A stretch of 64,000 bases of DNA from Adineta vaga (lineage: Eukaryota > Rotifera), in NCBI GenBank assembly GCA_021613535.1, contig CP075494.1, forward strand, positions 1-64,000, in the 5' to 3' direction. This document shows, piece by piece, positions 49,801-58,918 of this stretch. The notes under the pieces are model-generated. The model was given only the letters and a program-made list of their open reading frames with translations, made no database searches and was not told where the DNA came from. Position 1 is the stretch's first letter. Each line of letters opens with the position of its first letter. Position numbers and translations under genes: made by a program.

Positions 49801-50734
49801 CTTGCTCCATTCGAAGTTACACACGACGGTAAATGTCGTATGGAAGAAATTCATCTTGGTTCGGATGTAAATCTTGGTAATTGGTGTGTCCTGATGCCTG
49901 GAACTCAGCTAACATCGAGAACGATTGTCGGTAGTCTTACACGAGTTACAAGGGAAACAAATAATTCGGATAGTGGTACTATATTACTGGGCATTCCAGC
50001 TAGCATAATGCCATTTATGAAACTTGAACATATATCGAATGTCAGTAGTTGTCCATCGTCCCATTCGTTAATATTTATTACTTTTCTCTCTAGCGTTATT
50101 AATTTTCTCATGAGCAAGTATATATGTATCATTATATACTCAATGATGACTATTCCTATTGCAGTTCTTGTTCATACGAATCTTTTCTGTGCAGTCTATT
50201 ACTGCTCGATTTTCCGTCATAAAAAACGTACATCTTTCACTTACTCAGAAGTTGTTAATCGTACACAACAGTTTCTCCATACGTTGATGGCTGATTTTTT
50301 TACATTCCTTGGTCCATTTCTATCTGAAACACAGTTTCTTGTTTTTCTTTATCGCATTCTTGGCGCCCGAATCGGACGCGATGTCATCGTGTCTGATATC
50401 AGCTGTCTTACTGATCCTCATCTAGTGACTATTGGTGATCATGTTCGACTAAACCGAAGAGCTTACATTCAGGTAATAGACAAATCTTTTCTAATTCCAT
50501 TTATGTTATCTTTACGCTTTTTTTCTTAAGTGTCACACATTTGAACAGCGTCTATTCAAATTAGCACCTGTTACTGTGGGTTCTTCGAGTGTACTTATGA
50601 GTAATACTTTGGTATTATCTGGCGCAAGACTCTTAGGAAGAAACCGTATTTCAGCGTGCACACTTGTTATGAAAGACGATCAATTGCTAGATGACACAAC
50701 TTGGTCTGGTGTACCAGCACAACTTGTAATATAA
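34825..50734 (+). CDS. Multimodular non-ribosomal peptide synthetase, 11 exons, about 4841 aa
   Basis: One spliced gene. Exons: 34825-36358, 37249-37809, 37866-38953, 39008-39310, 39361-39691, 39750-45233, 45283-46928, 46981-47283, 47343-47673, 47732-50472, 50531-50734. All introns are GT-AG, and the 14526-nt coding sequence stays open throughout. Introns are 49-59 nt except the first (890 nt). Domain order: C1 (degenerate), C2, A1, T1, Cy, A2 with an inserted Ox domain, T2, C3, A3, T3, then a membrane-embedded left-handed beta-helix terminal domain. No thioesterase or reductase is present. The predicted product is a short peptide with an internal cysteine-derived thiazole. T-domain serines (S1543, S3041, S4129) need a phosphopantetheinyl transferase encoded elsewhere. 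NRPS genes are bacterial or fungal in origin; animal-type short introns and animal neighbours argue for a domesticated horizontal acquisition. The start at 34825 is the first Met before C1; an extra 5' exon cannot be excluded. Confidence 0.92.
34870..36358 (+). other. NRPS domain C1: condensation domain, degenerate active site
   Basis: Begins with a C1-type motif SFDQQRTWFNEQDYL. The expected HHxxxDG reads HRIVFHY at residues 168-174, so the second His and the Asp are both changed. No adenylation or carrier domain precedes or follows it; it abuts C2 directly. It may be a non-catalytic docking or starter-type domain. Confidence 0.82.
36359..37248 (+). other. NRPS intron 1 (890 nt)
   Basis: Strong donor CAAG|GTATGT and acceptor TTTTTTGTAG|CA. 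The phase-1 join gives APVSYAQSRIW, the start motif of the next condensation domain. It is 15 times longer than the other introns. No gene or repeat is recognised inside. Confidence 0.85.
37249..38720 (+). other. NRPS domain C2: condensation domain
   Basis: Starts APVSYAQSRIWQDEQ. The active site reads HHAIFDFYS (H661, H662, D666): both His and the Asp are kept, while the usual Gly is Phe. A 56-nt intron (37810-37865) falls inside the domain. It would couple an upstream donor to the A1-loaded residue. Confidence 0.88.
38757..40410 (+). other. NRPS domain A1: adenylation, specificity unknown
   Basis: Core motifs in order are YVIFTSGSTGIPKAV, CSFDIHMQDIVG, LYGPAETT, YKTGDLVRL, GRKDNQVKLRGQRIELNEIE and NANGKIDRKRL with the catalytic Lys. 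My reading of the pocket residues is D-I-Q-H-C-S-L-L-I, which I cannot match to a known amino acid. Three introns interrupt it (38954-39007, 39311-39360, 39692-39749). Confidence 0.88.
40440..40690 (+). other. NRPS domain T1: peptidyl carrier protein
   Basis: Carrier motif SIGGHSLLLTQLY with attachment serine S1543 at 40559-40561; typical four-helix PCP length. Confidence 0.88.
40790..42130 (+). other. NRPS domain Cy: heterocyclization domain
   Basis: Starts FPTTEIQQAYLFGRNEYVEL, the Cy-type opening. In place of HHxxxDG it carries DLLILDLWS, the DxxxxDxxS hallmark (D1757, D1762, S1765). These domains condense and then cyclodehydrate Cys, Ser or Thr to a thiazoline or oxazoline. Confidence 0.92.
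42150..44920 (+). other. NRPS domain A2: cysteine-type adenylation, interrupted
   Basis: Core motifs are IIFTSGSTGKPKGVM, FDLSVYDIFG (D235 equivalent is residue 2278), GGATEGSIW, YRTGDYGRF and GRTDFQVKLHGHRIELGEIE; A10 NVNGKIDRKAL comes only after the inserted oxidase. The pocket residues read D-L-Y-N-L-S-L-I-W, the classic cysteine code of thiazoline-forming modules. Confidence 0.92.
43670..44740 (+). other. NRPS insert Ox: nitroreductase/SagB-like FMN oxidase
   Basis: Inserted between A8 and A10 of A2. The diagnostic block is KYRYASAGSLYPVQVYIEVF (residue 2651 region), then PGFYYYNPDNHNL, AIAPIYGKKLGSQLCVLETG and later NIGMCPVSS with LLHTLLLGK. These match oxidase inserts of epothilone, myxothiazol and bleomycin synthetases that oxidise thiazoline to thiazole with FMN. 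It is somewhat long (about 350 residues). Confidence 0.88.
44935..45200 (+). other. NRPS domain T2: peptidyl carrier protein
   Basis: Carrier motif SLGGYSLLLVEL with S3041 at 45053-45055. The usual His before the Ser is Tyr, a tolerated change. Intron 45234-45282 follows at the same place and phase as the intron before C2. Confidence 0.86.
45283..46700 (+). other. NRPS domain C3: condensation domain
   Basis: Starts RASFAQERIYLDAQ. The active site HHAAFDLVS (H3249, H3250, D3254) is intact apart from Gly to Leu. It is homologous to C2 along its length but lacks the C2 internal intron. Confidence 0.88.
46735..48390 (+). other. NRPS domain A3: adenylation, duplicate of A1
   Basis: Motifs are nearly identical to A1 (TSGSTGTPKAV, CSFDIHMQDIVG, LYGPAETT, GRKDNQVKLRGQRIELNEIE, NANGKIDRKRL), with three introns at the same codons and phases. 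The pocket reads D-I-Q-H-C-I-L-L-V, two positions away from A1, so related but possibly distinct substrates. Confidence 0.88.
48430..48650 (+). other. NRPS domain T3: peptidyl carrier protein
   Basis: Carrier motif AMGGTSLDAMRV with S4129 at 48535-48537. It differs in style from T1 and T2 (GGTS rather than GGHS/GGYS), fitting an origin together with the terminal domain. Confidence 0.85.
48710..50734 (+). other. NRPS terminal domain: membrane segments plus hexapeptide beta-helix (Pls-type)
   Basis: About 650 residues with six or so hydrophobic helices (for example around 48745-48860, 49345-49540 and 50065-50210). They alternate with three left-handed beta-helix segments of the acyltransferase type (GAKIGYGTHIYTTLIDAP, GSDVNLGNWCVLMPGTQL, GARIGRDVIVSDISCLTDPH). 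This is the layout of the NRPS terminal domain found in epsilon-poly-lysine synthetase (TIGR02353). It replaces a thioesterase and places the enzyme at a membrane. Its last 67 residues are on exon 11 after intron 50473-50530. Confidence 0.85.
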
Positions 50735-51721
50735 AAAACTTTATTGATCCATCAAATTTAACAACTAGCTAATCTTCAGTGTTCGAAGACTTCTTTTCTA
50801 TTTATTTGAAGAACTATTTCAAGTTTGCAAAAAATTTAGAAATTTTTATTTTTCGCCTTTATTTCTCTATTTTTCATTGTCAGCAGCAAATACATCATTT
50901 ATTCTGCTAAGAATGAGTTATCGCTACATATACTCCATATTGATTATATGAAACTATTGTTTCGTTTTTTTAAATATATAAGCATCATTCTTTCACTCAA
51001 TCTGACTATTCAAAAACTGTCATATTTCAATTTTGTATTTTTCGAACAAAATTAAACGATTCATTAACTTTTTTTATGAAAGAAAATATCCAATAAAAAT
51101 TTTTCCACTGTACAGTACCTGCACAAAGAAACAAATAAATTCATTCAAACAACTATATAGAATTTGTTCACTATTTGTTACACCAGCTGAACAAGAAAAC
51201 TACATAGTAATCAACATACCCAAAAATGTAATGGAGTAACTTTTAGTGACATAAAAAAGTTGTACGAAACACACTGATCAGTATTTTCATCAAGAATAAG
51301 TCATGTCAATGAATATAATCATGAGAATCCTTTATCCAATATTCAAAATGATAGTTTTGGTCATAAGATCCCTCAGAATTCTGCGGAAAGTATGCCGAAA
51401 AGCCATCGTAACAAAATATATAAACGACGAACCACGACATACTTTCGTTGAAATACACAAGAAAATTTTGGAATTTTTATCACAAATAATTTCTTTATAT
51501 TCAAGGAAAATACAGGTCTGCTTCATATTTCTTTTAGAAATAAATAAAGAGGATATCATACTTTGCTGATTTTTAGTACTCAATACGGGCATATACTGCT
51601 GTACGAACATATTCGAAGTGTGTTTCTGTAGAAGATGATCAATTTATAGAAAGGTTAAAAATTTTTTTCAAACACTTTCAAGATTTTATTAGATACTTCG
51701 GACGATGAAACATCTTGTTCA
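50735..51721. other. Intergenic, no gene seen
   Basis: AT-rich 3' flank of the NRPS; the short antisense open frames at 51303-51610 have no family signal. Confidence 0.4.
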
Positions 51722-52021
51722 TTAAACCAGACAAATGAAAACATTAGGATAGTGTATAAAAACACGACAACGATAGGGAGGGCAACAGTTGCCAGTGCTT
51801 ACATAGCCAAAACCAAAACCACCACCACCAGCAGAAATAAAACCACAAGGATTAGCATAAAGACTATCGCCAGGAATGCAGACAGTACCCGCTCTGCTGT
51901 TTAGCTGGCTCAGAAATTCTCTTGTTTCATGAGCACGATTCGTTGTTACTCGTGGAGTGGTAAATGTAACCATTAAGAGAAAAATGAAAATTAAGTGAAT
52001 AAATTGACTGCTTTTGTGCAT
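51722..52021 (-). CDS. Small secreted ICK-like cysteine peptide (hypothetical)
   Basis: A 99-residue ORF with an N-terminal hydrophobic segment (about residues 8-22) that looks like a signal peptide, a basic/acidic propeptide-like stretch, and a C-terminal domain. The cysteines are spaced C-x10-C-x19-CC-x4-C-x11-C, the order of an inhibitor cystine knot, with an unusually long glycine-rich second loop. ICK peptides are secreted, very stable and have many roles (protease inhibition, signalling, antimicrobial action, channel binding); none can be chosen here. It ends 1 kb from the NRPS 3' end on the opposite strand. No intron is needed. Expression unproven. Confidence 0.5.
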   Translation of the reverse strand: MHKSSQFIHLIFIFLLMVTFTTPRVTTNRAHETREFLSQLNSRAGTVCIPGDSLYANPCGFISAGGGGFGFGYVSTGNCCPPYRCRVFIHYPNVFICLV

Positions 52022-53200
52022 TGTTTTCTCTTGTCGTTTAAAATTTGAGAATCAGTGATAAGTCCGTATGGCGGAATATCTAAATGATATGTTTCGATAT
52101 TTATATTTGAATCTATACATATAGAGTACGTCACAAGCAAGGAAATGGTATTTTTGTTCATCTTTATCATATAAGATCTATCAATTGATGTTGATTTGTA
52201 GAGTTTGTTACGCTATTAATTGATATAATAACCGAAGGAGCTCTACAAATTGGCAGCAACAAAACTTCAAAAGCACCTGATAAATTCTAAATCCTCTATT
52301 ATTAAATATGTCTCCACATATTTCATTATCATGTATTCATATCCTTATGAACAAATTATTATATCAAGATATGATCTCGATGCTGCATTTTTCAATCAAG
52401 TTATCTATTTTTTCTGGTCTAGACATGAAACTTAATTAGAGATGGTATAAGAAATTCAAAATTTTGGGATTTATTACAACAGATTTGTGTTTAAACTTGG
52501 TCTCAAATGTTAAATCTCTTCTATTCATTATAGTAAAGTAAGGTCACGGCAACGCAATTTATCAGTAAAAACTTTTTTATCCATTTGTGAAACACAATCT
52601 GAAAGAGAGTGATGTGGTGTATAAGGGTGAAAATTTGCGCCGCTTACCCTCAATCCTACAGCTCGTTGCCGACAGCCAATAGGAAGGAGCCATCACAGAC
52701 CGCGATTGACACAAGTCCAGTGTCATAGAATGCAACTTTTCATAAGCCATTCTACGTATGCGTTAATGCATTCTATGACCATATTACAAACTGTGACCCA
52801 CAGGCCCCACCATTCGTCACCCATCATGAATAGTATTTAATTAACTATTTACGTAGCCATCATAGACATTGATGGATATATTAATTAATGAACTAATCAT
52901 CACAGACCCTGACCGACGTCGCAGAGATCCTCGCTACGCTACAATAGACCACCATATATAAAGGAATATAGTCTAGTATAGACTTTTAACTAGATAAACA
53001 TCTATGTGTTACATAGTATGTATAGCTTGATCGTGTTTCACATTATTAATCTCGCTGGGATTGTGCTGAAAGATTTTTTACTTCATTTGATAGAATTTCA
53101 GAAAGGCATCATTAACAACTACTTTTGAGCATTACGAGATAACCACCCGATTCGATACCTTCCGTTTTCCTTCATTCACATCTTGTTTGATAGAGTATAT
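52022..53200. other. Intergenic with a GC-richer island and hairpin
   Basis: No gene seen. The part at about 52620-52960 is visibly GC-richer than its flanks and contains GTCATAGAATGCA (52722-52734) and its exact inverse complement TGCATTCTATGAC (52767-52779), a 13-bp stem with a 32-nt loop. It may be a remnant MITE or a structured RNA. Confidence 0.45.
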
Positions 53201-54269
53201 CAAAGTAATAAAAAGTCAAAAAGGATTCTTGCTCACGCTTCTCCTTTCAAAAGCTATCACTGTTTTACTGTATCTTCGTTCTATTCTAAGATACTCATCG
53301 AAAAATAAAACTATGGAATTTTGCTTAGAACTTGTGTCCGTATATATATGGCTAAAGAACCTCAGAATATCCTGAAAGTTTCACCTCAGATGGATATTTA
53401 TTCCTTGAAATATGGAATTTTTTAAATATAGTGACTTTCTGCAGATGAATTACAAAAGTCGAGTTTACTTAAAAATTCAAAATCTCAAGAAAAGAATAAT
53501 CGTTTGGATTGAAGCTCTCTGGATATTCTTAGGTTCATTAGCCATATCTATACCTGAAAAATAGCTGTAGTCGATGTTGTCAGCATAGTACTATAATAAA
53601 AGGATATTTTCTAAAGACTAATAGCATATTATCAAAGCCCTGTGAAGCTTTCTATCATCCTGTAAATTTTTGTTTTAGTTTGTGTCTATCTATTTGCGAA
53701 ATAAATTGAGTACAATGGAAGCACTGTCATGTCTAGATCCACACTGCCATGCCACTGTATTTCTATCATCAAAATCTCTTTTATAATTTTTTTTCATTCG
53801 AAAGTTTTATCTAATATAGAATTCAAGCTCTAGCAGAATCCATTATTGCTTTGTATGAATGATACTTCCCTAGTAATGTAAAATTTAAATAACCAGCTTT
53901 GATGACTGTCAAAAAATATCATGTCTATGAGAATCCAGACGCAAGAGTGCTTCCATTATACTCAATTTACTTCGCAGATAGAGAGACAAAACTAAAACAA
54001 AAATTTACGGGATGATAGAAAGCTGCATAGGGGTTTCATAATATATGTCATTACCTTTTAGAAATTATCCTTTTATCGTAATAATATACTCAGAACATCG
54101 ACTGCAACTTTTTTCCCAGGCTTATATATAGACAAAAGTTCGGAGCAAAGCTCCATAGTTTTATTTTTTCGATGAGTATCTAAAAATCAATCAAAGATAT
54201 AGTAAAACCGCCATAACTTTTGAAAGAAGTAACATAGGTAGAAACCCTTTTGAGCTTTTTATTACTTTG
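53201..54269. repeat. 1-kb fold-back element
   Basis: The outer ends CAAAGTAATAAAAAG and CTTTTTATTACTTTG are inverse complements. Further paired blocks run inward, for example AGCTTTCTATCATCC with TAAATTTTTGTTTTAG on the left (about 53645-53680) against the same words inverted at about 53990-54030. Arms are about 450 nt at perhaps 80-85 percent identity, with a spacer of about 200 nt. No coding content. Confidence 0.72.
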
Positions 54270-55071
54270 AGGGTTAGGGTATCTTATTTTGACATTCAGC
54301 TTGAACCTCATTCTCACGTACTTTCCCGTCTTCGTTACTCTTGAGCTGCAAAATATAGTTCCTTAACTTCTTTGAGTTCTTTGGATTCTTTGGGTACTGT
54401 CAATCTTTTTAAAAACACTAATTCTAGACATATGTGCTGTTTTTTGGTATATATTGTAAACAATTCTAGTTTTGAATTCAAGAAATTGGACATGTCTGAG
54501 GGTCAATTTGTCATGTTCAGTAAAAAAAGAAGCCATATATACATGGAATAGTCGCAAATTTTGCATATTTCGTGAATGAGTGTCTGTTTGTCGAAAAACG
54601 GTGTCTTTCGAATGTTTCATCTTGTTCGATCAAAAACAAATGTTTTGATAAGGCTAAAAAGTAGATATTTATGATCAGCCGCTGAAATTCTATCAAACGA
54701 GGTATTAAATAGGTACAATTTTTTACTGGAAATTCGCGTTGCCAAGACCTTACCTTACCAATACATTCTTGTATGTCTGTAAAACTGACGAGTAATTCAA
54801 CAAGAAGAAGTCTCCAGCCAGTATTGCACATTCGAAACTTTAGAGATGTATTTATATCTTCCACAGAAGATAAGTATGTAAATGTGAGGTATGCGCATAT
54901 TTGATAAAAATCTTCTGACTCCAATGGTTGATGATTACACTCTAGAATGTGGGTGACGCGAGATATATTTGGCATATGCGATTGCATCTCGAAAATCCCG
55001 GATATGTGACACAACTGCACGTATTGGATAAAATGGTAGAGATTGAAAGTTATTTAACACATGATAATATT
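54270..55071. other. Intergenic with one unassigned open frame
   Basis: The longest open frame is 54517-55020 on the minus strand (167 residues, several hydrophobic stretches, scattered Cys). I do not recognise it, and it has no supporting splice signals. It could be a lineage-specific gene or chance. Confidence 0.3.
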
Positions 55072-56898
55072 TTATTGTGTATAAAGGAAACAACAATAGT
55101 ATCTAAGAGAAGCTAGTTTTTGAGTAAGCATAGACACCATCATAATTAAAATAATAATTAATATTACAGTTATATTTTTGGAACGATAATTACAAATAAA
55201 AACGGGAATCATATGCGGACATATTGTAGTATTAGATGACATGATGTGGGGAGCGTAGCGAGTGCGATTACGAGGTATGGGTATATCGAAATATTTCCTA
55301 AGCGCTAATTCTGCATCAATATGACTCGTGTCTTGACCAACACGAGCTAAAAGAAATTTTCTCCATACTAAAGTACGTCGATCATTATCACAGTGATTTA
55401 TGAGTACATTCCTCAAAAGATCCGTGTGTGAACAATACTTGATACCATTCATATTTGCACGTTTAATACCAATGTTTTCAGCAACAATAGCCGTCACAAA
55501 AAGATCATCCAAAAATATGATAGGTACGTTTAGTTCAACGATTCGAAACATTTCTGAAACCAGATTTGGAATTAAGTTTGACGGATAAAGTGCTGAAGCA
55601 CCAGTGATATACGCTGGATATGTTACATTCGGATAATCTTCGAGGCTAATTGCCCATTTACCAATTGGATGTGGTCGAACAGGTGGAATATATAGGCCAC
55701 GTATTTTATTTGCATCAACATCTTCAGTATCATAAACAATTTTAAGTAATGATTCAACATTGATGAGTACATCATCATCGACATAGTATAAATAAGGTGT
55801 AATTTTATGACACCCACGTGATAAGAACCAATGAAGTACGCCTGTTATTTTCAGTGTTATATTGTAATATGCATCTGTAAATAGAAGAAAAGAATTCTTT
55901 GAGACATCAGTATATTTTAATGCTTTTTGTGGGGAAGCAAACTTTTTAAAATCCTAATACCTCATCTCTTTTCTGCAAGTACTTAGAAGGCAAAATAGAA
56001 GAAAATGACCAATAATGAAGTGAATATAGAGAAATTACACAATCGAGAGTGAAGATGAAGATATATCGTAAGTTATGGATATTTTCTTAATTTTAATATA
56101 AAAATAATGTATAAATCGACTTTGAACAATTCCTATTTCAATCATAGGTAGTCTATTTATTAGAGATAGTAACCAAAAGTAGTTGGAATCAGTATAGATG
56201 AGGATAAAGTTTGCCAAAGTCATTTAAACTAACTTAAAATAGTCGAAAATAGCTCAGTATCATTTAAACAATGGTTAAAATATTTCCAAGTAACTCTAAT
56301 TAATACGAATTAATGCGATGTTAAATAGGCATTTCTGTCCGGTAGTATCTAATCAAGAAAAAAAGAAGAATTCTCTCTTGAATCATTCTATATATCCTCA
56401 GCAAAATTTCATTGTTTTATAAAGAAACTCACCAATAAAATTGAATTGCAATATATCACCATATGTGCGATGTTCTTCTTCTAATTCCTTTTGCATTTTT
56501 TTATCATTGGATCGTCCGATTGCGTAAATTACTGGAATATCATGTGCTCGTGCTTCTTGTGCCCAAGTTAGTCTCGTAAACATACGTCGTCGAAAGTAAT
56601 CTCCCGAAGATTGACCCACTGTTTTAACAATAATGTAAACTGGATAACCAATGTTGCTCGAATCATTTGTGCATGAAAACAACGATGTCGGTTCGAGAAT
56701 AACTTCTTTTGCTAAGAGCATTTGTGAACGCTTTAACATAGGAGCAGCACTGCGTGTCACTAGCCCAGGATGACTCTTACTCTCATTGTATAATTGAAAA
56801 ATAACTTCAAGAAATATTGTACCGACTAGAAAACTCATAAGAAGCATCAGAATTGTACACTTCGGTGAGACACAGTTCTTCTGTGTTGGAGAATGCAT
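55072..56898 (-). CDS. GT31 beta-1,3-galactosyltransferase-like enzyme, 2 exons
   Basis: Exon 1 is 56898..56433 and exon 2 is 55874..55072; the 558-nt GT-AG intron joins in phase 1 to give FNFIDAYYNITLKI, the GT31 hallmark DxYxNLTLK. The protein is 422 residues. It has a type II anchor at about residues 15-36, RRRMFTRLTWAQEA (family RxxWG-like block), the metal-binding DDD in YLYYVDDDVLINVE, SLEDYPNVTYPAYITGASAL, and the late FLDDLFVTAIVAENIGI (E/DDV motif variant). Sequons are present. The C-terminus adds a Cys-containing extension and a hydrophobic segment near the end, unusual for the family. It likely transfers Gal or GlcNAc in beta-1,3 linkage in the Golgi; the acceptor is unknown. Confidence 0.9.
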
Positions 56899-57269
56899 GC
56901 TATGTTAGGTGAAACGACTAAAAAACAAGCAAGAAAATAAAAAATTGTATTTAAATAATATTCAATTGAGACGCTCAATTAATCATCTCAACAATCGATC
57001 TCCAAATACACGAATTACTTGCTGATGAAGACGATGAGAAGCCTTCGTGAAACAATATTGTGCGTAAAACTATGCCATTACAGTCAGCTATGTGTTTGGA
57101 AAAATAGTGTCATGATATTGTAGTCATCGTATCCTATTTTACTAACTAGCAAAAGAAACGAAAACAGCAACGATAACCGATACATTGTTTCAATATTATA
57201 TTTTTATTGTCGATCCATCAGCTAATGGATATGAAAAAGAAGCTGTGAATCGTCCATACACTTTGTATG
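56899..57269. other. Intergenic, no gene seen
   Basis: 5' flank of the GT31 gene up to the MITE; AT-rich with no recognisable signal. Confidence 0.4.
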
Positions 57270-57271
57270 TA

Positions 57272-57839
57272 CTTAGATCATTCCAAAAGTAGTGGCACTG
57301 ACATTTTATTAACATATAATAAGTTGTAAGAAATTTTCTTTTTATATGTAGTGGTACTAAAGATTATGCTGTATCGCTCTATCATATTGATTTAATCTTA
57401 AACTGATGTCATGATAGGAAAACTTCGATAAAAAGTATTTATTATGATATGTAACGATAACATAATACCATATTTCTCTTTGATGAATATTCACTTGTTG
57501 AACTTCTTTGATATTTCATTTTCTGTTTCGAAGCTATTAATCTCGATTACTTTAATATAAGTAGACGATTAGGTATCGAACACGACGAGAGAAAAAGGAA
57601 GAAAGAACATCAACAAGTGAATATTCATCAAAGAGAAATATGGTATTATGTTATCGTTACATATCATAATAAATACTTTTTATCGAAGTTTTCCTATCAT
57701 GACATCAGTTTAAGATTAAATCAATATGATAGAGCGATACAGCATAATCTTTAGTACCACTACATATAAAAAGAAAATTTCTTACAACTTATTATATGTT
57801 AATAAAATGTCAGTGCCACTACTTTTGGAATGATCTAAG
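57272..57839. mobile_element. MITE with identical 230-bp inverted arms and TA duplication
   Basis: Arms 57272-57501 and 57610-57839 are exact inverse complements as far as I can read, starting CTTAGATCATTCCAAAAGTA. TA dinucleotides flank both ends (57270-57271 and 57840-57841), as for Tc1/mariner insertions. The loop is 108 nt. Perfect arm identity means a very recent origin or ongoing homogenisation. No coding capacity. Confidence 0.92.
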
Positions 57840-57841
57840 TA

Positions 57842-58770
57842 TATGAATCTGTATCTGAATGTCTAATGAGTCGAGTCACTTTTTAATATCGAAATACATT
57901 AAAAGATTTTCTTTTAATTTCGTCAAAAAAAGAGCGGTGGGTCCTTAATCAATGAAACAAAAGTTTTTATGTCGTACTGTATTTTTTATGTAGTTGTTGT
58001 AACAATACAACATTATTAGAAGAGTAATGTTAGAAAATCTAGTCATATGTTAAAAGTGAATCCATTCAGAGAATGATACTCTTCGATATAATATGCAAAC
58101 CGCAATTTCTAGTACGGATTTTGCGAAATAAAATACCGTAAAAGATGGAGTTTTTACGATACCGCAACTAACTGCTAGCATACGATGTTTTTTCTAAACC
58201 TCGGTATCTGTTTAAATACTCTCCCGTAGGAGCATACTACGGGTGACAAAGCCACGTCTTTTTTCACATCCGTAAACTTAACTGTACTTTCTTTGCCTTT
58301 CTGTACTTTTGTAATATAACGATGTCAAAGAACAAAATAATACTAAATACTCCTTATGGTTACTAATATTTTATAAGCGGTTGAAGTGTGTTTTTTGCTA
58401 AATTATATACAAATCTATTAAATTTTGTATTCTGTTCTAATCGAAATCCTCATTAACTTACTAGTAACATTAATGTTTTGATAGTGACTGGCAAATGATA
58501 GCACTAATCAATATCAATGATTACTAAATATCACAACAAACTTTCAGAAACTATTAGATATAGACTCTGCTTCAAATACATACTTTCAAAACCGAAAAAT
58601 GAATCAGGTTGCATCAATTCAAGTCTGGCTTACGCAATCATATAGCTTCGCACACGGATTGCGGTACTTAATATTATTGGTATTGGGTGTTTTTATTGGA
58701 CGGTGCATATTCTTTGTGCACTTGAAATATTGTAACATTTGTGAAAAATGCCAAGAAATGGTGATTAGTG
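57842..58770. other. Intergenic with a dispersed repeat
   Basis: 57842-57900 matches 28728-28790, showing that the MITE inserted at the edge of an older repeat. No gene seen in the rest. Confidence 0.4.
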
Positions 58771-58918
58771 AGGGTGTGAGTGTGGGTGTGGGTGGGTGGG
58801 GTGGGTGTAAGTGAAGGAAATATTCCCACACCCACACCCCCACACCCACAGCCACACACACCACCCACACCCACCCACACCACCCACACCCACAGCCACA
58901 GCCACAGCCACACCCGCC
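58771..58918. repeat. Head-to-head telomere-like repeats (TGTGGG / CCCACA)
   Basis: The plus strand first shows degenerate GTGTGGGTGTGGGTGGGTGG (about 58785-58810). After about 17 nt it switches to CCCACACCCACACCCCCACA and related CCCACA/CCACAG hexamers to about 58916. The G-rich to C-rich order is that of two chromosome ends joined head to head. TGTGGG is, to my knowledge, the telomeric hexamer of bdelloid rotifers. A simple-sequence expansion is the alternative. Confidence 0.6.

Noticed and set aside
34825-50734. Bacterial contamination as explanation for the NRPS
   Set aside because: Ten GT-AG introns with consistent phases and animal genes on both sides make a bacterial contig unlikely, though a misjoin cannot be excluded without reads.
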